6,148 nt of DNA, taken from JBLNBU01 sp050260215 (GTDB lineage Bacteria; Pseudomonadota; Alphaproteobacteria; Rhodospirillales; Magnetospirillaceae). The stretch is taken from assembly GCA_050260215.1 (NCBI GenBank), contig JBLNBU010000220.1:1-6148 (forward strand), written 5' to 3'. Shown here piece after piece: positions 1 through 6,136 of this stretch (position 1 is the stretch's first letter; each line of letters starts with the position of its first letter). The position numbers and the translations under genes are program-made. Below the pieces are notes generated by a model. The model had not been told where the DNA came from and did no database searches. It was given only the letters and a program-made list of their open reading frames with translations.

Positions 1-888
1 GTCGTCGCGGCTGATGTCGTACTCGATCAGCAAGGTGGGGCCGTGGATGCGGTAGTAGTGGGGCTGCCCCGGCTCCAGCCCGCCGGCCCAGGCGAAATGC
101 AGGCGGTCGACGCCGGCCTGCTGGAGGCGTTCCATCTCGGCATCGGCCAAGTCGGGGCGCAGTCGCCGGGCATAGACCTCGACCAGGTCGACCACGGCGT
201 CGCGCATGGAATCGCTCATCCGAGCCAGCGGCAGCCCGGCGGGAAAGCGCAGGCTGTCCTCGCGCCCCGGCCCGGCGACGATGTCGTCGGGCACCTCGCC
301 GGCCAGCACCGCCAGGCCCTGCTGGCGGGCGTCCAGGCCGCGGATGACGGCGCGCGCCAGGTCTTCCTCGGCGCCGAGGGCGTTGTGGATGCGCCGGGCC
401 CCGTGGCGGAAGGCGGCCGGATTGGCGCCCATGAAATGGGGGGTGACCGTCACCGTGCCCGGCGCGGCGACGGTGAAGGTCAATGACAGGTGGTGGCCGT
501 CGACCCTCCAGCCCCAGGGCGGCCCCGCCTCGGGCGTGCCGAACACCGCCAGGGCGAAGTTGCCCGCGTCGTAGTCGCCGCCCCCGGCCTCGTCCTTCAG
601 CACCTCTTCCAGCGCCATGATCCCCTGGGCGGTGGCATAGCCGTGCTCGGACAGCGCGGTGCGCACCAGGCGCAGGGCCGCGCGCCTTTGGCCGGCGTCC
701 ATGTCGCGCAGGTGCAGGCCGGGGCGGCGGCGCGGGATGTAGTGCCAGTCGAAGCGGGCGGCCGAATCGAAGGGCAGCGACGCCGACTTCAGGCGCCGCC
801 CGTCCAGGGTGTCGAGGAAGGCTTCCGCCTCGGCGGCGAAGTCGCGGTCGGTGGCGGCGGTGGCGGCGGGAATGGGCGGTCGGCGCAT
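1..888 (-). CDS. DUF3500 family protein of unknown function (C-terminus cut by window edge)
   Basis: The frame is open for 296 codons from an ATG at 888-886 to the left edge of the window, so the last part of the gene is missing. A good Shine-Dalgarno (GGAGG, about 7 nt upstream) supports this start. Recognisable DUF3500 landmarks, in order, are WHYIPRRRPGL near residue 48, FGTPE then WGWRVDGHHLSL (residues 116-135), HFMGANPA (151-158), AEEDLARA (173-180), HFAWAGGLEPGQPHYYRIHGP (split: 264-273 and 274-284) and LLIEYDISRDD at the edge. In this family an asparagine/histidine-rich segment and a W-R-D motif normally follow, so only a few dozen residues are probably missing. The histidine-rich core could suggest metal binding, but that is inference; no function is established for the family. 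There is no obvious signal peptide or membrane segment. The gene is divergent from the pseudouridine synthase. Confidence 0.85.
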   Translation of the reverse strand, partial: MRRPPIPAATAATDRDFAAEAEAFLDTLDGRRLKSASLPFDSAARFDWHYIPRRRPGLHLRDMDAGQRRAALRLVRTALSEHGYATAQGIMALEEVLKDEAGGGDYDAGNFALAVFGTPEAGPPWGWRVDGHHLSLTFTVAAPGTVTVTPHFMGANPAAFRHGARRIHNALGAEEDLARAVIRGLDARQQGLAVLAGEVPDDIVAGPGREDSLRFPAGLPLARMSDSMRDAVVDLVEVYARRLRPDLADAEMERLQQAGVDRLHFAWAGGLEPGQPHYYRIHGPTLLIEYDISRDD

Positions 889-964
889 GGCGAACCTCCG
901 GCTGATTCCCGCCATGTAGGGCGTCGGCGTTGACTTTGCAGTCGCGATCTGCGATGCGCCACCC

Positions 965-1651
965 ATGACGCCCCAAGAGCTTGCCGCCCGCGTGCTGTAT
1001 CGCGACGCCTCGATGCTGATCCTGGACAAGCCGGCCGGGCTGGCGGTGCATGCCGGCCCGCGCGGCGGCCAGACCCTGGCCGACCTGATGGGAGCCCTGG
1101 CCTTCGGCCTGCCCCAGCCGCCCGAACTGGCCCACCGCCTGGACCGCGAGACCTCGGGCTGCCTGGTGCTGGGCCGCCACAAGAAGGCACTGGCCAGCCT
1201 GGGCCGCCTGTTCGCCGAAGGCCGCGTCGACAAGACCTATTGGGCCGTCGCCGTCGGCCGCCCCAAGGGCGAAAGCGGCCGCATCGACCTGGCCTTGAAG
1301 AAGCTGGAACGCCGCTTCGGCTGGCGCATGGTCGCCGACCCGGCCGGCCAGCCCTCGGTAACCGAATGGCGGCTGTTGGGCGCCACCGACCGGCTGTGCT
1401 GGCTGGAATGCAAGCCGCTCACCGGGCGCACCCACCAGATTCGTGCGCACCTGGCCGCCATCGGCTGCCCGCTGGTCGGCGACGCCATCTATGGCCGCGG
1501 CACCGGCACCCTGGCCGGCGACCGCCTGCACCTGCACGCCCGCACGGTGTCGGTGCCATTGCATCCGGGCAAGCCGGCGGTGACCGCCACCGCCCCCGTC
1601 CCCGACCACATGCGTGCCCTGCTGGAAGCCTGCGGCTGGGACGGCAATTAA
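965..1651 (+). CDS. RluA-family RNA pseudouridine synthase
   Basis: A 228-residue protein predicted to convert specific uridines in rRNA or tRNA to pseudouridine. The N-terminal LYRDASMLILDKPAGLAVH (residues 11-29) and the catalytic motif HRLDRETSG (57-65, with Asp60 the catalytic aspartate) are diagnostic of the RluA/RluC/RluD/TruC superfamily. KTYWAVAVG (90-98) and LTGRTHQIRAHLAAIGCPLVGD (split: 152-162 and 163-173) are also typical, followed by the LHLHA block near 188-192. There is no N-terminal S4 RNA-binding domain, and the length matches single-domain members such as RluA or TruC, so the exact target uridine cannot be named. The ATG at 965 is the first start after an in-frame TAG at 917-919. 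It has no recognisable Shine-Dalgarno, and the mRNA may have a very short leader. The gene is followed 106 bp later by the stress protein on the same strand. Confidence 0.93.
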   Translation: MTPQELAARVLYRDASMLILDKPAGLAVHAGPRGGQTLADLMGALAFGLPQPPELAHRLDRETSGCLVLGRHKKALASLGRLFAEGRVDKTYWAVAVGRPKGESGRIDLALKKLERRFGWRMVADPAGQPSVTEWRLLGATDRLCWLECKPLTGRTHQIRAHLAAIGCPLVGDAIYGRGTGTLAGDRLHLHARTVSVPLHPGKPAVTATAPVPDHMRALLEACGWDGN

Positions 1652-1707
1652 AACCGCATTGTGGTATTCCTTTGCGCATTTCCTCTTGACGGCACGCGGC
1701 CGCGGCG

Positions 1708-1733
1708 GTGAACTGGAGGGTGCTCCGGTTCAC
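1708..1733. repeat. Near-perfect inverted repeat in the usp leader/promoter region
   Basis: Arms GTGAACTGGAG (1708-1718) and CTCCGGTTCAC (1723-1733) are complementary at 10 of 11 positions, the exception being a possible G-U pair, around a GGTG loop. The repeat ends 24 bp before the usp ATG and just before its Shine-Dalgarno. No T-run follows, so it is not a standard intrinsic terminator for the upstream pseudouridine synthase gene. It could be an operator for a dimeric regulator or a 5'-UTR hairpin. A TTGAC element at 1686-1690 is suitably placed as a -35 box, and the left arm would then overlap the -10 region. Confidence 0.6.
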
Positions 1734-1757
1734 TGAGGCCGGAAGGGGGGATCGCGC

Positions 1758-2552
1758 ATGATCAAGGACATCCTGGTTCATCTCGACGGCGACGGCGTCG
1801 ATGCGGCTGCGGTGGCTGCGGCCGCCGGCATTGCCAAGCGCTTCTCGGCGCGGCTGACCGGCCTGTTCGGCCGGGTCGAGCGCCACGCCCCCAGCCTGGT
1901 CGCCCGCCGCCCAAGCGAAATGCTGCTGGCCGCCGCCGCCCGCGCCCGCGATACCTTCGCCGCCGAGACCTCCGGCCTGGATACCCGTTGGTGGGAGATC
2001 CTGCACGGCGACGCGCGCGAGATGGTGGGCGAGACCGTGTTCTGCGCCCACTACGCCGACCTGGTGGTGGTCGGCCGCCCCGGCAGCGGCCACGTTCCCG
2101 ACACCATGGTCGAAGAAGTCATCCGCGAATGCGGCCGCCCGGTGCTGGTGGTGCCGCCCGAATGGACCGGCGAGGTCGGCCGCCGCCCGGTGATCGCCTG
2201 GCTGTCCGGCAAGGAGGCCGCCCGCGCCCTGCACGACGCCCTGCCGCTGATGGCCGGCGGCGAGGCGGTGGTGGTGGCCTCGGTCGGCCGCCACGACGCC
2301 ATCCCCGACGGCCAGCCCAAGGTCGACGTGGTCGACCACCTCCGCCGCCACGGCCTGGTGGTGACCGGCGAGCGCATCCACACCGACGGGCTGGGGGTGA
2401 TGGATACCCTGCTGTCGCGCGCCTACGACCTGGATGCCGACCTGCTGGTCATGGGCGCCCACGGCGGCGGCTCGCTGCTGTCGCGCGGCGGCGCCGGCAT
2501 GCGCCACGTGCTGGCCCACATGAACCTGCCGGTGCTGTTCTCGCAAGGCTGA
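1758..2552 (+). CDS. Universal stress protein, tandem UspA domains
   Basis: A 264-residue cytoplasmic protein with two UspA-like alpha/beta domains, about residues 1-135 and 143-262. Each domain opens with a short hydrophobic strand (KDILVHLDG; RRPVIAWLSG). Each ends with the characteristic late segment: ADLVVVGRPGSGHVPDTMVEEVI then RPVLVVP in the first (split: 100-110, 111-122, 127-133), and DLLVMGAHGGGSLLSRGG then VLAHMNLPVLFS in the second. The second resembles the G-x-x-G nucleotide-binding loop of ATP-binding Usp proteins, although spacing to the next glycine is slightly altered. The first lacks the full motif. Members bind ATP or other small ligands and help stress survival by poorly defined means. 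The start is supported by a purine-rich GGAAGGGGGGA about 6-8 nt upstream. The gene converges on the glycosyltransferase across the REP-like pair. Confidence 0.92.
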   Translation: MIKDILVHLDGDGVDAAAVAAAAGIAKRFSARLTGLFGRVERHAPSLVARRPSEMLLAAAARARDTFAAETSGLDTRWWEILHGDAREMVGETVFCAHYADLVVVGRPGSGHVPDTMVEEVIRECGRPVLVVPPEWTGEVGRRPVIAWLSGKEAARALHDALPLMAGGEAVVVASVGRHDAIPDGQPKVDVVDHLRRHGLVVTGERIHTDGLGVMDTLLSRAYDLDADLLVMGAHGGGSLLSRGGAGMRHVLAHMNLPVLFSQG

Positions 2553-2581
2553 CGCGCCGCGTTTCGTCCGTCACCTTTCTT

Positions 2582-2620
2582 CCCCCTCTCCCTCGAGGGA
2601 GAGGGTCGGGATGAGGGGGT
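2582..2620 (+). repeat. REP-like palindromic element, unit 1
   Basis: A perfect 22-bp palindrome (2584-2605, centred on TCGA, arms CCCTCTCCCTC) is followed by a G-rich tail TCGGGATGAGGGGGT. The CCCTCTCCC / GGGAGAGGG core with a GAGGG tail is the pattern of the short extragenic palindromes scattered through many proteobacterial genomes. It lies 29 bp after the usp stop codon. No T-tract follows, so it is not a classical intrinsic terminator, though the hairpin could still stabilise the 3' end. Confidence 0.7.
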
Positions 2621-2659
2621 GATGTGTCCGCGGGAAACGCCGCTTCAGTGATCGGCAAC

Positions 2660-2697
2660 TCTCCCTCACCCCCACCCTCTCCCGCTGGGAGAGGGGG
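2660..2697 (-). repeat. REP-like palindromic element, unit 2 (inverted copy)
   Basis: An inverted copy of the element at 2582-2620. Its stem is CCCTCTCCC (2675-2683), loop GCT, GGGAGAGGG (2687-2695), preceded by a C-rich tail CCCTCACCCCCA. Compared with unit 1, the outer 11 bases and the next 10-base arm match exactly, and the tail matches at 9 of 11 positions; only the loop differs. The pair is separated by about 40 bp and sits exactly between two convergent genes, the usual position for such doublets. Confidence 0.7.
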
Positions 2698-2703
2698 CCG
2701 CCT

Positions 2704-3912
2704 TTAGCTGATATACCCCCGCACCCGCTCGTAGACCTCGTCGACGCCGATGGCCTGCAGGCACTTGTTGTCGGTGCAGCTGGTCTTGCGGTGGTTCCAG
2801 GCCGAAACGCAAGGGCTGCAGTCGATGCCGGCGAACACCGCCTCGCCCGGGCCCAAGGATCCGTACAGCTTCGGCGTTTCCGGCCCGAACAGGGTGACGG
2901 TGGGCATGCGGGTGACCGCGGCGAAGTGGGCGGGGCCGGAATCGTTGGTCACCATCACCGTGCTCAGGTGATACAGCGCCACCAGCTCGGCGAACGACAC
3001 CGAGCCGGCGAAGTTGACGCAGCGGCGGTCGCCCACCTGGTCGACGATGGCCTGCAGCCCGTCGCGCTCGGCCGGCGCCCCGGTCAGCAGCACGCGGGCG
3101 CCCGGATAGTCCTACAGCACCTTGCGGGCCAGGGCGGCGAAGCGCTCGCGCGGCCAGCGCCGCTGGGGCAGAAGGTCCGACGCGTTGGCGTTCAGCAGCA
3201 CCAGCGGCCCCGTGCCGTCCCAGCCCGCCGCCTGGGCCACCTTGTCGGCCACCGCGGCGATGGCGGCGGCGGGGATGTCGGCGCGGGCCAGCTCCATGTC
3301 CTGGGGCGGCGTGCGCGCCGCCGCCGGCAGATAGTCGCCCGGCCCCGCATCCAGCGCATGCAGCATCGAGAAGAAGTTGCGCAACACGTGGATGTGCGGA
3401 TTGAACGGCACCCGGTGGGTCAGCATCGAGCCGCGGTACAGGCCCTCGTTGTGGAAACGGTGGAAGCCGACCACGTTGCCGGCGCCGCTCCACCCCGACA
3501 GCAGGGCGCTGTAGCGCGAGAACATCTCGAGGTCGATGACGGTGTCGATGCCCTTGGCACGGGTCCAGCGCAGGAAGCGAAGGGTGTCGACGGCCACCGT
3601 CGCCAGGCTGTCGGCACGCAGCTTGAAAATGTTGTCCTCGGGGACGGTCTTGAGCAGGTCGAGGCTGGCCTTGTTCTGGGCGAAGATGGCGAAGTGCAGC
3701 TCCAAGCCGCGGCGCTCGAGCGCCCGCATCATCGGGTCAACCAGGATGGCGCTGCCCATCTCGGACAATTCGACCAGCAGCACCTTGCGCGGCGTGCCGG
3801 GGGACGGCCGACCGACCACCGCCTTGACCAGGGTGGAGACCGCGCACAGCGGCACGCCGGCCCAATAGTCCACCAGGCGCATGGTATCGACGCTGATCTT
3901 GCCGGAAGCCAA
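2704..3912 (-). pseudogene. Glycosyltransferase family 9 (heptosyltransferase-like), interrupted by in-frame TAG
   Basis: One continuous frame of 402 codons, broken only by TAG at 3114-3112 (codon 267). It resembles the ADP-heptose:LPS heptosyltransferase family (GT9, GT-B fold, inner membrane/cytoplasm, envelope polysaccharide synthesis). The N-domain begins with KVLLVELSEMGSAILVD (residues 43-59). The C-domain has LLNANASDLLPQRRWPRERF (239-258), then after the stop LLTGAPAERD, VTNDSGPAHFAAVTRMPTVTLFGP (starting near 321; NDSGPAH is the nucleotide-sugar-binding signature) and CSPCVSAWNHRKTSC. The TTG start at 3912 is chosen for its AAAGGACG Shine-Dalgarno. The next in-frame ATG (3882) has none, and the upstream extension lies in promoter-like sequence. 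The stop falls in a helix of the C-domain, between RKVL and DYPGA, so the 266-residue product would lack most of the donor site. Glu, Gln or Lys would be a natural residue there. It may be a pseudogene or an error in an intact gene; the exact acceptor is unknown. Confidence 0.85.
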
Positions 3913-3944
3913 CGGACGTCCTTTCGCGCGGAAAATCGCCGCGG

Positions 3945-3973
3945 ACCCTACATCGGCAGGGGGCGATGGGCAA
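3945..3973 (-). promoter_or_regulatory. Candidate sigma-70-type promoter for the glycosyltransferase
   Basis: On the minus strand, TTGCCC (3973-3968) is separated by exactly 17 bp from TAGGGT (3950-3945). The expected start point, near 3938, leaves a leader of about 26 nt before the TTG start at 3912. The matches are only partial (4/6 and 3/6). The position just downstream of the glnA terminator fits an independent transcription unit. Confidence 0.35.
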
Positions 3974-3983
3974 GGGGGGCGCA

Positions 3984-4015
3984 AACGAAAACCCCCGCCG
4001 GTGTCCCGGCGGGGG
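3984..4015 (-). terminator. Rho-independent terminator of glnA
   Basis: A perfect 10-bp GC-rich stem, CCCCCGCCGG (3992-4001) and CCGGCGGGGG (4006-4015), closes a 4-base loop. Read on the minus strand it is followed by TTTTCGTTT. It starts 28 bp after the glnA stop codon and so should end the glnB-glnA transcript before the glycosyltransferase gene. Confidence 0.85.
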
Positions 4016-4043
4016 CTTCCTTAGACAGACACCCTTACCCGGC

Positions 4044-5456
4044 TTACACCGAGTAGTACATCTGGAACTCGACCGGATGCGGGGTGTGCTCGAAGCGGTA
4101 GACCTCTTCCATCTTGAGCTCGATGTAGCTCTCGATGAAGTCCTTGGAGAACACGTCGCCCTTGCACAGGAAGTCGTGGTCGGCGCGCAGGCTCTCGAGG
4201 GCCTCGCGGAGCGAGCCGCACACGGTCGGGACGGCCTTGAGCTCCTCGGGGGGCAGGTCGTACAGGTTCTTGTCCATCGGGTCGCCCGGATGGATCTTGT
4301 TGGCGATGCCGTCCAGGCCGGCCATCAGCATGGCCGCGAAGGCCAGGTACGGGTTCGCGCCCGGATCGGGGAAGCGGATCTCGACGCGCTTGGCCTTGGG
4401 GCTGGTCGCGTACGGGATGCGGCAGGACGCCGAGCGGTTGCGGGCCGAATAGGCCAGCAGCACCGGAGCCTCGAAGCCGGGGATCAGGCGCTTGTAGCTG
4501 TTGGTCAGCGGGTTGGTGAAGGCGTTCAGCGCCTTGGCGTGCTTGATGATGCCGCCGATGTAGTAGAGCGCGGTGTCCGACAGGTCCGCATAGCCCGAAC
4601 CGGCGAACAGCGGCTTGCCGGCCTTCCACACCGACTGGTGCACGTGCATGCCCGAGCCGTTGTCGCCATAGATCGGCTTCGGCATGAAGGTGGCGGTCTT
4701 GCCGTAGGACGCGGCCACGTTGTGGACCACGTACTTGTAGATCTGCATGGAGTCGGCGGCGGCGACCATGGTCTGGAACTTGCAGCCCAGCTCATGCTGC
4801 GACGAAGCCACCTCGTGGTGGTGCTTCTCGATGGGCAGGCCCATCTCGCCCATGACGGTCAGCATCTCGGCGCGCATGTCGACGTGGCCGTCCACCGGGG
4901 GAACCGGGAAGTAGCCGCCCTTGACGCCCGGACGGTGGCCCAGGTTGCCCTCGGCGAAGTCCTTGCCCGATGACTCAGGCCCGTCCTCGGAGGACAGCTC
5001 GTAGTAGCCCTTGTTCATGCCGACGCTGATCTTGACGTCGTCGAACACGAAGAACTCGGCCTCGGGGCCGAAGAAGGCGGTGTCGCCGATGCCCGACTCG
5101 ACCACGTAGCGCTCGGCGCGCTTGGCCACCGCACGCGGGTCGCGGTCATAGAGCTGGCCGGTGGCCGGCTCGACGATGTCGCAGGTGATGATCAGCTGGC
5201 TCTGGGCCGCGAACGGGTCCATGACCGCGGTGGATCAGTCGGGCATCAGGATCATGTCGGACTGGTCGATGGACTTCCAGCCGGCGATCGACGAACCGTC
5301 GAACATGATGCCTTCGGTCAGCATGCCCTCGTCGACGGTGCAGACGTGCTGGGCGGTGTGCTGCCACTTGCCCCGGGGATCGGTGAAGCGGAAATCGACG
5401 TACTTGACGTCGTGCTCCTTGATCATCTCGAGGACTTTCTTGACGCTGTCGGACAT
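4044..5456 (-). pseudogene. glnA: Glutamine synthetase type I (glnA), interrupted by in-frame TGA at codon 74
   Basis: The frame covers 470 codons, the usual GSI length, and ends in the canonical MYYSV. Glutamine synthetase makes glutamine from glutamate, ammonia and ATP as a cytoplasmic dodecamer. Landmarks: FTDPRGKW (24-31), MFDGSSIAGWK (51-61, whose aspartate loop completes the neighbouring subunit's active site), FGPEAEFFVFDD (129-140, metal-binding glutamates), GHRPGVKGGYFPVPPVD (173-189), KHHHEVASSQHELG (211-224), GDNGSGMHVHQS (264-275), AYSARNRSASCRIP (335-348), RFPDP (361-365) and NLYDLPPEE (397-405), with Tyr399 the expected adenylylation site. The ATG at 5456 has an AGGA Shine-Dalgarno about 9 nt upstream. 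TGA at 5237-5235 sits between LMPD and STAVMDPF. Both flanks are well conserved and in frame, so this is a substitution, not an indel. As written, the gene yields a 73-residue fragment. The next ATG (5222) has no ribosome-binding site and would lose the N-terminal domain. Confidence 0.92.
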
Positions 5457-5554
5457 GGTCACGTTCCTAAAGCTGTTGGAAGTATTGAAGGTAGGCCCCA
5501 AGAAACCCGGTCCGGCGCCGACTTCCGGCCCCCCGCCCGGGAAACTCTTCGTAA

Positions 5555-5893
5555 TCAGATGGCGTCGTTGCCGCGCTCGCCGGTGCGGATGCGGATGGCT
5601 TCCTCGACCGACGAGATGAAGATCTTGCCGTCGCCGATGCGGCCGGTGTGGGCGGCCTGCTGGATGGCTTCGACGGTGCGCTCGACCATGGCGTCCTCGA
5701 GCACCAGCTCGATCTTCACCTTGGGCAGGAAGTCGACCACGTACTCGGCGCCGCGATAAAGTTCGGTGTGGCCCTTCTGGCGGCCGAAGCCCTTGGCCTC
5801 GGTGACGGTGAGACCCTGGAGGCCGATCTCGTGCAGCGCCTCCTTAACCTCATCCAGCTTGAAGGGTTTGATGATGGCCTCGATCTTCTTCAT
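5555..5893 (-). CDS. glnB: Nitrogen regulatory protein PII (GlnB)
   Basis: A 112-residue PII signal protein of canonical length. It opens MKKIEAIIKPFKLDEVKEAL (residues 1-20). The T-loop GRQKGHTELYRGAEY (37-51) places Tyr51 at the conserved uridylylation site. The B-loop TGRIGDGKIF (83-92) and the C-terminal EEAIRIRTGERGNDAI (97-112) complete the nucleotide- and 2-oxoglutarate-binding trimer. It reports carbon, nitrogen and energy status to the glutamine synthetase adenylyltransferase and to NtrB, and its pairing with glnA is the classic alphaproteobacterial glnBA arrangement (98-bp gap). I favour GlnB over GlnK because no amtB follows. The ATG at 5893 matches the family N-terminus, although its Shine-Dalgarno is weak. 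The upstream ATG at 5944 would start next to the -12 promoter element, ahead of the predicted transcript start, and is rejected. Confidence 0.96.
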   Translation of the reverse strand: MKKIEAIIKPFKLDEVKEALHEIGLQGLTVTEAKGFGRQKGHTELYRGAEYVVDFLPKVKIELVLEDAMVERTVEAIQQAAHTGRIGDGKIFISSVEEAIRIRTGERGNDAI

Positions 5894-5946
5894 GAAACCG
5901 CGGTCTCTCGATTGCGTGGAACCAGCGTCTAGCGCGTCCTCCATTT

Positions 5947-5962
5947 AGCACGGGTCATGCCA
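5947..5962 (-). promoter_or_regulatory. Sigma-54 (-24/-12) promoter of glnB-glnA
   Basis: On the minus strand the sequence is TGGCATGACCCGTGCT. Against the RpoN consensus TGGCACG-N4-TTGCT it differs at two positions outside the invariant GG and GC, which are spaced correctly with 10 nt between them. The predicted start point, near 5937, gives a leader of about 44 nt to the glnB ATG. Sigma-54 control of glnBA by NtrC is well known in alphaproteobacteria such as Azospirillum and Rhodospirillum. Confidence 0.72.
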
Positions 5963-6004
5963 CCTCGGCCACCCGGAAAAGTACGGGAACCGCTTGGAAA
6001 GCCT

Positions 6005-6031
6005 GGGCAAATCTGCCCTGGAATCGGGCAG
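6005..6031. promoter_or_regulatory. Dyad cluster upstream of the glnB promoter, possible NtrC site
   Basis: Three alternating half-sites lie here: GGGCA (6005-6009), TGCCC (6014-6018) and GGGCA (6026-6030). The second pair forms CTGCCC-N7-GGGCAG (6013-6031), with the same arm spacing as the NtrC consensus TGCAC-N7-GTGCA but a G/C change in each arm. Its centre is about 85 bp upstream of the predicted start point, a normal distance for an NtrC enhancer. The assignment is inference from spacing and context. Confidence 0.4.
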
Positions 6032-6061
6032 GAGCGCCCATTCTTTAGGCATGGAGCCCCT

Positions 6062-6078
6062 GCCCCGATGGCCGGGGC
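6062..6078. repeat. Short GC-rich inverted repeat between divergent promoters
   Basis: GCCCCG (6062-6067) and CGGGGC (6073-6078) flank a 5-base loop, and outer AGCCCC / GGGGCT bases add further symmetry. It lies between the glnB enhancer region and a possible plus-strand promoter. There is no T-run. It may be a regulatory dyad or simply GC-driven symmetry. Confidence 0.3.
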
Positions 6079-6136
6079 TGGGCCTGCCGGTCGGGCTATG
6101 CTAGAAATGGCCCGGATTCGTGCGACGGAGCCGCCG

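Noticed and set aside
43..933. Two long plus-strand open frames (43-486, 490-933)
   Set aside because: Both are shadows of the minus-strand DUF3500 gene. Their translations are Gly/Ala/Arg/Val-rich without family motifs, whereas the minus frame has clear conserved blocks.
1419..2546. Minus-strand 375-codon open frame opposite usp
   Set aside because: It has a low-complexity His/Gln/Gly/Ala composition typical of an antisense shadow and overlaps the end of the pseudouridine synthase gene and almost all of usp.
2582..2697. The palindromes as intrinsic terminators or a CRISPR-like array
   Set aside because: There are only two units in opposite orientation, with no spacer periodicity and no T-tract after either hairpin.
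2791..4973. Long plus-strand open frames opposite the glycosyltransferase and glnA (2791-4056, 3966-4973)
   Set aside because: They are antisense frames that stay open because of high GC at third positions. They have no ribosome-binding sites or recognisable domains and lie over unmistakable genes.
4044..5222. A separate functional short glutamine synthetase starting at 5222
   Set aside because: It has no Shine-Dalgarno, and the N-terminal beta-grasp domain with the DGSS loop needed for the intersubunit active site would be missing.
5190..5237. Selenocysteine insertion at the glnA TGA
   Set aside because: Only a 4-bp GGTC-ATG-GACC hairpin lies downstream, too small for a bacterial SECIS. 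The residue is not catalytic, and selenium-containing glutamine synthetase is not known to me.
5457..5554. A second promoter or attenuator between glnB and glnA
   Set aside because: The 98-bp gap has GC-rich partial symmetry (GGCGCC) but no convincing -35/-10 or -24/-12 pair and no terminator hairpin with a T-run.
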